From Mycolicibacterium sp. TUM20985 (GTDB lineage: Bacteria > Actinomycetota > Actinomycetes > Mycobacteriales > Mycobacteriaceae), in contig NZ_AP027291.1 of NCBI RefSeq assembly GCF_030295745.1, positions 5,146,001-5,210,000 on the forward strand: DNA of 64,000 nucleotides. The letters are read 5' to 3'. The stretch's first letter is position 1; each line of letters opens with the position of its first letter. The notes beneath the pieces are model-generated. The model was not told the DNA's origin and made no database searches. It worked only from the letters and a program-made list of their open reading frames with translations. A program made the position numbers and the translations under genes. Shown here piece after piece: positions 7,777 through 15,447 of the stretch.

Positions 7777-9123
7777 TCACGTGGTCGCGTCGGCATCGGA
7801 ACGCGCCGATGGCAGTTGGTGTCCGAAGTCGTTAGTGGAGTTGGCCGAACCGAACAGTCCGGCGCGGGTGGCCACCCCCGTCGTCGGTACGGCGAGCCCG
7901 GCCACCGATCGATAAGAGGCCTGGACCTGGCTGGCCGTGTCGACGCCGATCCGAACGACCAACACCACGTGCCTGGCGAAAGGAAGCAGTTCGATCAGCG
8001 CAGGAGCGGTCGCGAAGCTGGGGCCGAACACGATCGTCGTCTCGGCGTCGTGATGCGACGCCTCCAGCAGATTCAGCTCGCCCACCATCTGTTCGTGGCG
8101 CATCCCCACGAAGTCGCTCGCGTTGAACGCCGCGACGGAGCCGTGCTCGGCGGCGGCGTGAAGGAGGAGCCGGCCGACGGTGTCGGCGCCCGAATTCGGC
8201 GTCGCGCCGACCACGACGATCCGGCCGGCCCGCGGTGAGGGAAGCTGGTAGTAGAGCGCCCGCGCCAAGACGGCTTCCTTGGCGCTCAACTTTCCGGTCT
8301 TCTTCCCCAGCGTCACGACCGGTCGCAGCACCGGTCTCACTTCGCGCTCCAGGGTGCCGGCCGAGGCGATCACCCCTGATCTGGCCCGCCACCACAGGCC
8401 GCAGGCCAGCCCGAGTAGGCCGCCCAGCAGCCCACCGCCCACCGCGCCGAGCGCGGGCGAGACGGCCGCCTCGACGTCACCCGACCACGTCGGATCGATC
8501 ACGTCGACACCGGCGCCTCGGCGCAGCGCCACGTCCAACGACACCTTCTGAGTCCGCAGGGGTTCGAGGCGCGCGTCCAGCGCCGCCTGGTCGACGTCCT
8601 CGGCGTTCCCGCCGACCCGCGCGATCGCCTCAGCCCGCGTCGCCTCGATCACGGAGTCGACGGCACCGATGGCCGCCGTCAGACGCTGCCCCGTGGAGTC
8701 GTTGGCGACCCGGCGATACAGGTCCACGGCCGCATTCACGATCTGAGTCGCCGTATCGGGCTCCGCCGCCGTGGCCGCGATCCGGACCACCATCGACTGT
8801 CCCTCTTGCGTCGCCGTGAGATCGACCGGCGAACTCATCTGTAGGCTCTGCGCGACTTCGCGCCGGTACCCGTCCGAGGACAGGTAGGCGAGCTGATCGG
8901 CCAGGTAGGCCTGCGGGGCGTCGGACGCCGGTGCAGCGCCGGTGAGAATCTGATCGGGACCTGCGGTCGGGTCGATCCGGATCAAGGCCGTCGCCGTGGC
9001 GGACCGGCCAAGATGCGAGGCGACGAACAGCCCGAGAGCCACGCCGACGACCACGCAGAGGACCGTCAGCGGCCACAGCGGGGCGAGGAACCGGTACAGC
9101 CGGTTGCGGACCGTCGCCTGCAT
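7777..9123 (-). CDS. Wzz/Wzc-like polysaccharide co-polymerase with degenerate nucleotide-binding domain
   Basis: The 448-residue product has the PCP-2 layout: a membrane helix near residues 17-37, an extracytoplasmic region of about 180 residues, a second helix at 221-244 rich in GGG, and a cytoplasmic C-terminal Rossmann-like domain. In active BY-kinases that domain carries a P-loop of the GEGKST kind. Here the matching segment, residues 306-317, reads GATPNSGADTVG and lacks the lysine. The Walker A' and B positions (FNASDF, IVFGPSF) are also altered, and the C-terminus has no tyrosine cluster. It therefore probably sets chain length or scaffolds export without kinase activity. GGGAGC precedes the ATG. 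It lies 174 bases downstream of regX3 in the same orientation. Confidence 0.75.
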   Translation of the reverse strand: MQATVRNRLYRFLAPLWPLTVLCVVVGVALGLFVASHLGRSATATALIRIDPTAGPDQILTGAAPASDAPQAYLADQLAYLSSDGYRREVAQSLQMSSPVDLTATQEGQSMVVRIAATAAEPDTATQIVNAAVDLYRRVANDSTGQRLTAAIGAVDSVIEATRAEAIARVGGNAEDVDQAALDARLEPLRTQKVSLDVALRRGAGVDVIDPTWSGDVEAAVSPALGAVGGGLLGGLLGLACGLWWRARSGVIASAGTLEREVRPVLRPVVTLGKKTGKLSAKEAVLARALYYQLPSPRAGRIVVVGATPNSGADTVGRLLLHAAAEHGSVAAFNASDFVGMRHEQMVGELNLLEASHHDAETTIVFGPSFATAPALIELLPFARHVVLVVRIGVDTASQVQASYRSVAGLAVPTTGVATRAGLFGSANSTNDFGHQLPSARSDADATT

Positions 9124-9242
9124 GTGGGCTCCCAGCTGTCGATGACGCGGATCGTATTCGCCGTGTACCCGCTAGCGAACCATCTCTTCTTTGCCACCGA
9201 AGGTGACGGGCCGTCGTCTGTAACGCCTGCCAACGCAAAGAT

Positions 9243-9260
9243 ACCGCCTCGCGGGGCGGT
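9243..9260 (-). terminator. Possible hairpin after regX3
   Basis: ACCGCC at 9243-9248 and GGCGGT at 9255-9260 form a six-pair GC stem with a six-base loop, 38 bases past the regX3 stop. On the minus strand only a short T-rich run (ATCTTT) follows, so it is a weak intrinsic terminator at best. The rest of the 9124-9297 gap shows no recognised site. Confidence 0.35.
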
Positions 9261-9297
9261 GCCGACCGTCGCTCGCTCGATGGCGACCCTTTTGTGA

Positions 9298-9984
9298 TCA
9301 GCCCTCGAGCTTGTAGCCGAGACCTCGCACGGTGACCAGGTGGACGGGGTTCGCGGGGTCGCCCTCGATCTTGCTGCGCAGCCGTTTGACGTGCACGTCG
9401 AGGGTCTTGGTGTCACCGACGTAGTCGGCACCCCACACCCGGTCGATCAACTGCCCGCGGGTCAGCACCCGGCCACTGTTGCGCATCAGATATTCGAGGA
9501 GGTCGAACTCCTTGAGCGGCAACGTGATCGACTGACCGTTGACCGAGACGATGTGCCGCTCGACGTCCATCCGAACGGGACCGGCCTCGAGCACGCCGTC
9601 GCCGACCCCCGCGTCGTCGTTGTCCACTCCGCGACGCAGCACGGCGCGGATGCGGGCGATCAGTTCACGCGCCGAGTACGGCTTGGTGACGTAGTCGTCG
9701 GCACCCAATTCAAGCCCGACCACCTTGTCGATTTCACTGTCGCGGGCGGTGACCATGATCACCGGCACGCTCGAGCGGGAACGCAGTTGTTTGCAGACGT
9801 CGGTGCCGCTCATCCCGGGGAGCATGAGGTCGAGCAGCACGATGTCGGCGCCGGCGCGCTCGAACTCGGCGAGGGCCGACGGTCCGTCCGTGACGACGGT
9901 GGCCTCGAAACCCTCCTTGCGAAGCAGGAAGGCCAGTGGGTCGGCCAGGGACTCTTCGTCCTCCACGATCAACACACTCGTCAT
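9298..9984 (-). CDS. regX3: Response regulator RegX3 (OmpR family)
   Basis: A 228-residue OmpR-type regulator. The receiver domain starts TSVLIVEDEESLADPL with the acidic pair, has phospho-acceptor Asp in VLLDLMLPG, and shows the conserved Thr and Lys (MVTARD, YVTKPY). The C-terminal winged helix ends RLRSKIEGDPANPVHLVTVR. Sequence and neighbourhood match mycobacterial RegX3, which controls the phosphate-starvation response and is essential in some species. Its ATG overlaps the senX3 stop (ATGA at 9981-9984), so the pair is translationally coupled. The MIRU-type repeats known between senX3 and regX3 in the M. tuberculosis complex are absent. Confidence 0.97.
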   Translation of the reverse strand: MTSVLIVEDEESLADPLAFLLRKEGFEATVVTDGPSALAEFERAGADIVLLDLMLPGMSGTDVCKQLRSRSSVPVIMVTARDSEIDKVVGLELGADDYVTKPYSARELIARIRAVLRRGVDNDDAGVGDGVLEAGPVRMDVERHIVSVNGQSITLPLKEFDLLEYLMRNSGRVLTRGQLIDRVWGADYVGDTKTLDVHVKRLRSKIEGDPANPVHLVTVRGLGYKLEG

Positions 9985-11165
9985 ATCAGGTCCTCTCGTT
10001 CATCCGACTCGTCGTCGGGTTCGGGGTGGGCCGGAATCGACAGGGTGAACGTCGAGCCGGTTCCGGGCTGACTCCACAGCCGGATGGATCCGTTGTGATT
10101 GGCAGCTACGTGTTTGACGATCGCCAATCCGAGCCCGGTGCCACCAGTGGCCCGGGACCGCGCCGTGTCGACGCGGAAGAACCGTTCGAAGACGCGTTCC
10201 TGATCGTCACGAGCGATCCCGATGCCACGGTCGGTCACCGCGATCTCGATGTTGTCACCGCGTCGGCGTCGGCTGATCGAGACCGGTGAACTGATGGGCG
10301 AGTAGGCGATTGCGTTGGACACCAGGTTGGCGATGGCCGTGACGAGCAGCTGTTGATCGCCCCATACACGGTAGCCGGTCGGGGCGTCCGTGGTGATCTC
10401 GATCTCGGCGTTGTCGGCGGCCACCTTGTACCGCGACAAGGCCTCGGCCACCACGGAGTCGACGTCGACGGCCTCCAGATCGGGTAGCGGCTCCGCGCCC
10501 TGCAGTCGCGACAGCTCGATCAGTTCACCGACCATGTTGGCCAGCCGGTTGGACTCGGTCACCATCATCGCGGCGAACCGGCCGACGGTCTCGGGGTCGT
10601 CGGTGGAGGCCAACAACGCCTCCGCCAGCACGCCCATCGCGCCGACCGGCGTCTTGAGTTCATGGCTGACGTTGGCCACGAAGTCACGGCGGGTGGCCTC
10701 CATGCGGGCGTGCTCCGACTGATCGTCGACGAAGACCACCGCGAAGCGACGGTCGTCCTGGCTGAGCAGCCGCACGTGGCCACCGACCGAGAGCCCTGAG
10801 CGCCCAGGATTCTGGCGCCGTACGGGAGCGAGGTCGAAGTCGGTGTCCTGGCCGGTTGCCAGCGTGCGCTGCGCGGCGGCCCAGGCCCTGTCGTCGAGCA
10901 GGCGGTCGTGAATCAGTCCCAACTCGCGCGCCTGGTCGTTCATGTAGACGACGTCACGGTAGGTGTCGACGACCACGGTTCCCACCGGCGATAGCGACAC
11001 GATCTGCTGCAACATCTGGGAGACGGTGATGCCGTCCTGATCGACGGACCTCCGCTGCCTGCGCTCGGCGATCCGTGGCGAAAGTGACAGTCCGAGCGCG
11101 ACGCCGAGCCCCAACGCGAGAAGGGAAACGACTGCCGTCAACAGCAGCGCCGCTACCACACTCAC
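9981..11165 (-). CDS. senX3: Sensor histidine kinase SenX3
   Basis: A 394-residue kinase with one N-terminal membrane helix (ALLLTAVVSLLALGLGVALG), a PAS-like region around VGTVVVDTYRDVVYMN, the H-box FVANVSHELKTPVGAM with the phosphorylated His, then N-box NLVSNAIAYSP, G1 DRGIGIA, F-box and G2 GGTGLGLAIVKH. The GTG at 11165 starts the protein exactly where known SenX3 proteins begin; an open frame reaches back to 11273 but adds unrelated residues. There is no clear ribosome site. SenX3 acts with RegX3 in phosphate sensing, coupled to the Pst/PhoU system in other mycobacteria. PHO-box-like repeats lie just upstream. Confidence 0.95.
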   Translation of the reverse strand: MSVVAALLLTAVVSLLALGLGVALGLSLSPRIAERRQRRSVDQDGITVSQMLQQIVSLSPVGTVVVDTYRDVVYMNDQARELGLIHDRLLDDRAWAAAQRTLATGQDTDFDLAPVRRQNPGRSGLSVGGHVRLLSQDDRRFAVVFVDDQSEHARMEATRRDFVANVSHELKTPVGAMGVLAEALLASTDDPETVGRFAAMMVTESNRLANMVGELIELSRLQGAEPLPDLEAVDVDSVVAEALSRYKVAADNAEIEITTDAPTGYRVWGDQQLLVTAIANLVSNAIAYSPISSPVSISRRRRGDNIEIAVTDRGIGIARDDQERVFERFFRVDTARSRATGGTGLGLAIVKHVAANHNGSIRLWSQPGTGSTFTLSIPAHPEPDDESDEREDLI

Positions 11166-11184
11166 GCGAAAATCGTACGCACTC

Positions 11185-11275
11185 GGTGAACGGCATCCCA
11201 GCAGCGTGCGGCCAATTCGGGACAAGTCACAGAGGCAAACACAGGAGTTCGGGTCCCGTTCACCCGAGTTCACCC
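11185..11275. promoter_or_regulatory. Candidate RegX3/PHO-type binding repeats upstream of senX3
   Basis: Two direct copies of GTTCACCC stand at 11258-11265 and 11268-11275, and the reverse complement GGTGAAC lies at 11185-11191, 20 bases before the senX3 start. GTTCACC direct repeats are the core of PHO boxes bound by OmpR-type phosphate regulators in actinobacteria. The spacing here is 10 rather than the usual 11 bases, so the fit is close but imperfect. Autoregulation of senX3-regX3 would be the natural function. Confidence 0.5.
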
Positions 11276-11286
11276 ATTGTTTGCCT

Positions 11287-11302
11287 CGACGGTTCCCCGT
11301 CG
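11287..11302 (-). terminator. Weak hairpin directly after gpm1
   Basis: CGACGG (11287-11292) pairs with CCGTCG (11297-11302) across a four-base loop, immediately beyond the gpm1 stop. No T-run follows on the minus strand, so termination would be partial. Confidence 0.35.
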
Positions 11303-11303
11303 G

Positions 11304-12044
11304 CTACTTGGCGCCCTGGGCGGCCACGGCCGCGGCTCCGGCGGCGGCGGCGTCCGGATCCAGATAGGTGCCGCCCGCGATGGTCGGCTTGAGGCTCTCG
11401 TCCAGCTCGTAGACCAGCGGGATGCCCGTCGGGATGTTCAGGCCGACCACGTCGGCGTCCGACATGCCGTCCAGGTATTTGACCAACGCCCGCAACGAGT
11501 TGCCATGCGCAGCGACCAGCACGGTCTTGCCTGCCGACAGCTCGGGCACGATGGTCTCGGTGAAGTAGGGGACGAACCGGGCCACGACGTCGGCGAGACA
11601 CTCCGTCAGCGGGCCGCCGCCGATGTCGGCGTAGCGCGGATCGGCGTCCTGGCTGAACTCGCTACCCCTTTCGATGGGCGGCGGTGGCGTGTCGTAGCTG
11701 CGGCGCCACGCCATGAACTGGTCCTCGCCGTACTTCGCCTTGGTCTCGGCCTTGTCGAGGCCCTGCAGGGCCCCGTAGTGCCGCTCGTTGAGGCGCCAGT
11801 CCCTGACGACCGGAATCCAATGCCGATCGGCCGCGTCGAGCGCCAGGTTGGCGGTGCTGATCGCCCGTCGCAGCAGCGAGGTGTACAGCACGTCTGGCAG
11901 CAGGCCCTCCGCCTTCATCAACTCGCCGCCCCTGACGGCTTCGGCCCGACCCTTGTCGGTGAGGTTGACGTCGACCCACCCGGTGAACAGGTTCAGCGCG
12001 TTCCATTCGCTCTCGCCGTGACGAAGCAGCACCAAGGTCGACAT
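11304..12044 (-). CDS. gpm1: 2,3-bisphosphoglycerate-dependent phosphoglycerate mutase
   Basis: A 246-residue dPGM enzyme of glycolysis/gluconeogenesis that interconverts 3- and 2-phosphoglycerate. The catalytic motif LVLLRHGESEWN carries the phosphorylated His; RRAISTA, NERHYGALQG and VAAHGNSLRALV supply the other active-site residues including the second His. The tail TYLDPDAAAAGAAAVAAQGAK is an alanine-rich extension seen in mycobacterial members. A TAGCAT box lies seven bases before the ATG, fitting a leaderless mRNA. Its position upstream of senX3-regX3 is conserved in mycobacteria. Confidence 0.97.
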   Translation of the reverse strand: MSTLVLLRHGESEWNALNLFTGWVDVNLTDKGRAEAVRGGELMKAEGLLPDVLYTSLLRRAISTANLALDAADRHWIPVVRDWRLNERHYGALQGLDKAETKAKYGEDQFMAWRRSYDTPPPPIERGSEFSQDADPRYADIGGGPLTECLADVVARFVPYFTETIVPELSAGKTVLVAAHGNSLRALVKYLDGMSDADVVGLNIPTGIPLVYELDESLKPTIAGGTYLDPDAAAAGAAAVAAQGAK

Positions 12045-12154
12045 GGCGTCGATGCTATCCCGGGACGCTCGACCGCACTCGTCGCCGACTGCACTCGTGT
12101 TGCACGCGTCGCCCGGGTGAGGTCGTGAACATGCGTGCCGTCACGGAGCTGTCG

Positions 12155-12661
12155 TTAGTCCTGATCGTCGTCGATGAGGTGCTCGAAGGCCTTGAGGTTC
12201 TTCAGCGACTCGCCGCGCTTCACCCGCCATTCCCATTCCTTCTGAATGGACGAGTGGAAACCAAGTTCCAGCAGCATGTTGAAATCCGAGTCGACGGCCT
12301 GGACCACCTGGCCGAGGATGCCGTCGATCACCTCCGGCGTGACCGAGTCGACGGCGATCCGTCCCACCAGGTAGATGTCGCCGAGGTTGTCCAGGGTGTA
12401 TGCGACGCCGAACAGCCTGCCGTTGCGCCGGAGCAGATACCGGTAGACCTTCTCGTGGTCCTCGTCGGGCTGGCGACAGATGAAGGCCTCGATGCGCAGG
12501 GAGTGCGTGCCGACGGTCAGGATCGTGTTCGTGATCAACCGGCGTTCCCCGGGCACCGCGACGACGATGCCCGACGGTGTTCCGTCGACACCCTCGACGA
12601 ACTCGTAGGAGAGCTCGCTCTCCTTCAGCGCATCCTCGATGACCTGCAGCGGTGTGCTCAT
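12155..12661 (-). CDS. YbjN-domain protein (Rv0487-like)
   Basis: A 168-residue soluble protein of the YbjN / type III secretion chaperone-like family. It starts STPLQVIEDALKESELSYEF and contains TLDNLGDIYLVGRIAVDSV, with C-terminal helices rich in aromatic and basic residues (FHSSIQKEWEWRVKRGESL). The ATG overlaps the mshA stop (ATGA), so it is translated with mshA; the open frame continues upstream within mshA but that part is not homologous. The biochemical role is unknown. In mycobacteria it always travels with mshA, which suggests a link to redox or mycothiol metabolism, by inference only. Confidence 0.88.
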   Translation of the reverse strand: MSTPLQVIEDALKESELSYEFVEGVDGTPSGIVVAVPGERRLITNTILTVGTHSLRIEAFICRQPDEDHEKVYRYLLRRNGRLFGVAYTLDNLGDIYLVGRIAVDSVTPEVIDGILGQVVQAVDSDFNMLLELGFHSSIQKEWEWRVKRGESLKNLKAFEHLIDDDQD

Positions 12662-13944
12662 GCCCGCACCCCACGCCGGATCGAGAAGCGGCGGCCGTTG
12701 CGCCGCGAGGGAACTTCGGCGCGCTGGTGCCTGGCCTGGTAATCGGTGATCGCCCGCCCGTAGCTGGCCAGCAGCGCGTCGACGGTGTGCGCCCAGGAGA
12801 ACGTGCCGGCGTGCTGGATGGCGGCGGCGCGCATGGTCTGCGGCCCGCGATCGAACAACCCGCCCAGCGCGGCGGCCCAATCGTCGATGTCATGACCCTG
12901 GACCAGGACGCCGCTGACCCCGTCGCGCACCGCGACCGGCAGCCCGCCGACCGCGGCGGCGACGACCGGGGTCCCGCACGCCTGGGCTTCGACCGCGACG
13001 AGCCCGAAGGATTCGGCGTAGCTGGGCACCGCCACCATGTCCGCGGCGCGGTACAGCTCGACCAGTTGGTCCCTGGTCTGGGGAGGAAGGAAGGTCACAC
13101 GGTCGCTGATACCCAGCTCGTCGGCCAGCCGAACCATTCCCTCCGGATTGGCCAGCCCCGAGCCTGACGGACCGCCGGCGATCACGACCCGCACCCCCGG
13201 CAGCTTCGCCGCCGCGCGCAACAGCACGTCGGGCGCCTTGAGCGGCTGGATGCGGCCCACGAACGCGATCACCCGTTCGTCGAGCGCAAGACCGAGCGTT
13301 CGCCGCGCCTGCGCCCGGTCACCGGGCTTGAAGGTCGCCAGATCCACGCCCGGGTGCGCGACGTCGATGCGTTCGGGGTCCGCATGGTGTAGCGAAACCA
13401 ATTGTCTGGCTTCGTATTCGGTGTTCACGATCAGCCGGTCGGCCTCGTCGACGACTTGCTGTTCGCCGACGGCGCGCAGGGGCGGTTCCGGTGTGTCACC
13501 GATGGCCAGCGAGGCATTCTTCACCGCAGCCAGCGTGTGGGCGGTGTGCACCAGTGGCACCGCCCAACGGTCGCGCGCCAACCAGCCGACCTGTCCCGAT
13601 AGCCAGTAGTGGGAATGGACGACGTCGTAGTAGCCCGGTTCGTGGGTGGCCTCGGCGCGAAGGACCCCCGCGGTGAACGCGCACAGCTGGGTGGGCAAAT
13701 CGTGCTTGTCGAGACCCTCGAAGGGGCCGGCCACCACGTTGCGCACCAGGACTCCCGGCGCTACTCGGACCACGGGGGCGTCCGCGGACGTCGTCGCCCT
13801 GGTGAAGATCTCCACCTCGACGCCGCGTCGGGCCAGTTCCAGCGCGCTCTGCAGGACGTACACGTTCATCCCGCCGGCGTCGCCGGTCCCGGGCTGAGCC
13901 AGGGGGGAGGTATGGACCGACAAAACGGCTACGCGCACACCCAA
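12658..13944 (-). CDS. mshA: D-inositol-3-phosphate glycosyltransferase MshA
   Basis: The first enzyme of mycothiol synthesis, joining GlcNAc from UDP-GlcNAc to inositol-1-phosphate. The 428-residue GT-B protein has HTSPLAQPGTGDAGGMNVYV, the acceptor-binding N-terminal signature, HSHYWLSGQVGW, IAFVGRIQPLKAPD, and the GT4 donor motif SYAESFGLVAVEAQACGTPV. The frame is closed by a TAA six bases upstream, leaving TTG at 13944 or GTG at 13938 as the only starts near the conserved region; no ribosome site is seen, so leaderless initiation is likely. It is followed by the YbjN gene with a 4-base overlap. Confidence 0.96.
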   Translation of the reverse strand: MGVRVAVLSVHTSPLAQPGTGDAGGMNVYVLQSALELARRGVEVEIFTRATTSADAPVVRVAPGVLVRNVVAGPFEGLDKHDLPTQLCAFTAGVLRAEATHEPGYYDVVHSHYWLSGQVGWLARDRWAVPLVHTAHTLAAVKNASLAIGDTPEPPLRAVGEQQVVDEADRLIVNTEYEARQLVSLHHADPERIDVAHPGVDLATFKPGDRAQARRTLGLALDERVIAFVGRIQPLKAPDVLLRAAAKLPGVRVVIAGGPSGSGLANPEGMVRLADELGISDRVTFLPPQTRDQLVELYRAADMVAVPSYAESFGLVAVEAQACGTPVVAAAVGGLPVAVRDGVSGVLVQGHDIDDWAAALGGLFDRGPQTMRAAAIQHAGTFSWAHTVDALLASYGRAITDYQARHQRAEVPSRRNGRRFSIRRGVRA

Positions 13945-13993
13945 TACTTACACCGGGCCGACCTGCCGTTCCCCTTGCCCTGGTCGGACCGCC

Positions 13994-15256
13994 TCAGGCG
14001 GTCCTGTCCCGCACGGCGCGTCGCATCGCGACGATCGGGTCGGCGTACAGCCCGCCGAGCGACACCACCCCGGCAGCCGCCTCCTGGACGCGGTTGCCGA
14101 ACGAGGTCAGCCTCAGGTCGCGCGGAGGAAGCACCGAGCGGTGGGCGTAGGCCGCTTCCACCTGGGCCATGCCCTCCGGGTACTCGGTGAACGCCTGGCC
14201 GCCGACCACCAGGTCGTCGGGGTTGAGCATGTCGCGCAGCAGCGCCACGGCCTCGCCGAGCACGCGCGCGCGCTCGCCGAGCAACTCGATCGCCGGCTGA
14301 TTGCCCTGGCGCGCCGAGCGCAGGACACCCGCGATGGTCGACGACGGCCCCCCGGCGGGGACGATGCGTAGTTTGCGCGCCGCGGTGAGCACCGCTTCGT
14401 CACTCACGGTCGACTCCAATTGCCCTGTGCCACCGAGCAATTCCGACTGGGCGGGCAGTGCGGCGATGGTGCCGGGGCCGCTGGTCGGCGAATGCACGCG
14501 GCCGCCGATCGAGAGGGCGTAGCCGACGGTCTCACGGGCGTAGACGTAGAGGCTGGTGGCCGCACTGAGCCGGCGGGCACCGAGCAAGAGCTCCGCACCG
14601 GCCATCGCGTCGACGTGCGATGCCAACGACACGGGCAGGCCGAGCGTCTCGGCCAGCACTGGGCCGACCGGGGCGTCGGTCCAGCCGAGGCGGGCGTGGT
14701 CCAGGTGCCCGGTGGCGCTGTCGACGACACCGCCCGCGGTCACACCGACCCAGAGCGGCCTGCGCCGATGCCAGCGGTTCAGGTAGCGGCTCGCACTGCC
14801 CGCGAGCGCCGCCAGCGCCGAATTCTGCGCCCCGCGCGGAGTGGGTGTCTCGACCACGTCCAGCGTGCGACCGAACAGATCCGTGGCCACGATGCTGGTG
14901 GTGCGCGCCCCGATGTGAATGCCGAGGGTGAGGAACGGTTCGTGGTTGACCTCGACGGGGACCCGCGGCCGTCCGATGGCGCCGGAGACGGCGAGGTCGG
15001 CACGCTCACGCAGGACCCCGGCGTCGAGCAGGGCCGTGACCTGCCGGTTCACGGTGGCGATACTGAGGCCGGTGGTCTGGGCGATGACGTCACGGGCGAT
15101 GGGGCCGCGGAGTCGGGCGGCGCCGAACACCGACGCCGCGGCCGCCTCGGCGACGCGCAGCGACGGGGCCACGATGTGGTGTCTGGCGATCAGCGCACGC
15201 TTGGCGTGGACGGTGGAGAGAGCGGAGGGGGTCTTGCGAATGGCGGTGGTGCTCAC
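13994..15256 (-). CDS. ROK-family transcriptional regulator (Rv0485-like)
   Basis: The 420-residue protein has an N-terminal winged helix (about residues 35-95, GPIARDVIAQTTGLSIATVNRQVTAL broken at the turn) and a C-terminal ROK sugar-kinase-like domain (LGIHIGARTTSIVATDL, VGVTAGGVVD, LGGTGQLEST, LNPDDLVVGGQAF). The GTG start at 15256 has AAGGA 12 bases upstream. In M. tuberculosis the equivalent gene is a regulator reported to affect virulence-associated PE/PPE genes. Here it lies between mshA and a divergent SDR gene, and the shared 191-base gap contains inverted repeats suitable for its binding. The typical ROK zinc-binding cysteines are not evident. Confidence 0.9.
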   Translation of the reverse strand: MSTTAIRKTPSALSTVHAKRALIARHHIVAPSLRVAEAAAASVFGAARLRGPIARDVIAQTTGLSIATVNRQVTALLDAGVLRERADLAVSGAIGRPRVPVEVNHEPFLTLGIHIGARTTSIVATDLFGRTLDVVETPTPRGAQNSALAALAGSASRYLNRWHRRRPLWVGVTAGGVVDSATGHLDHARLGWTDAPVGPVLAETLGLPVSLASHVDAMAGAELLLGARRLSAATSLYVYARETVGYALSIGGRVHSPTSGPGTIAALPAQSELLGGTGQLESTVSDEAVLTAARKLRIVPAGGPSSTIAGVLRSARQGNQPAIELLGERARVLGEAVALLRDMLNPDDLVVGGQAFTEYPEGMAQVEAAYAHRSVLPPRDLRLTSFGNRVQEAAAGVVSLGGLYADPIVAMRRAVRDRTA

Positions 15257-15420
15257 GGGAGGTGTCCTTGGTTGAAGTCGGCGGGTGGGTGGGGGCCACA
15301 CCTGGCGACTCAGCGGGACGGATACGTCCGGGTTCAGTCAGGCGCGGCGAAGAGCGCGACAACGACAACACGCACGCGAGGACGCAATGCGGGAAGCCTG
15401 ACTGGTGGACACGTTGAGAA

Positions 15421-15443
15421 TTTAGCACGCCAACTAAAGTTGG
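15421..15443. promoter_or_regulatory. Overlapping inverted repeats (operator) on the SDR -10 box
   Basis: TTTAG at 15421-15425 faces CTAAA at 15434-15438, and CCAAC at 15430-15434 faces GTTGG at 15439-15443. The second palindrome encloses TAAAGT (15435-15440), a -10 box whose start point would coincide with the SDR ATG at 15448. A protein bound here would block the leaderless SDR promoter. TTAG...CTAA arms are known from ROK/XylR-type operators, so the divergent ROK regulator is the obvious candidate. Confidence 0.55.
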
Positions 15444-15447
15444 ACGA

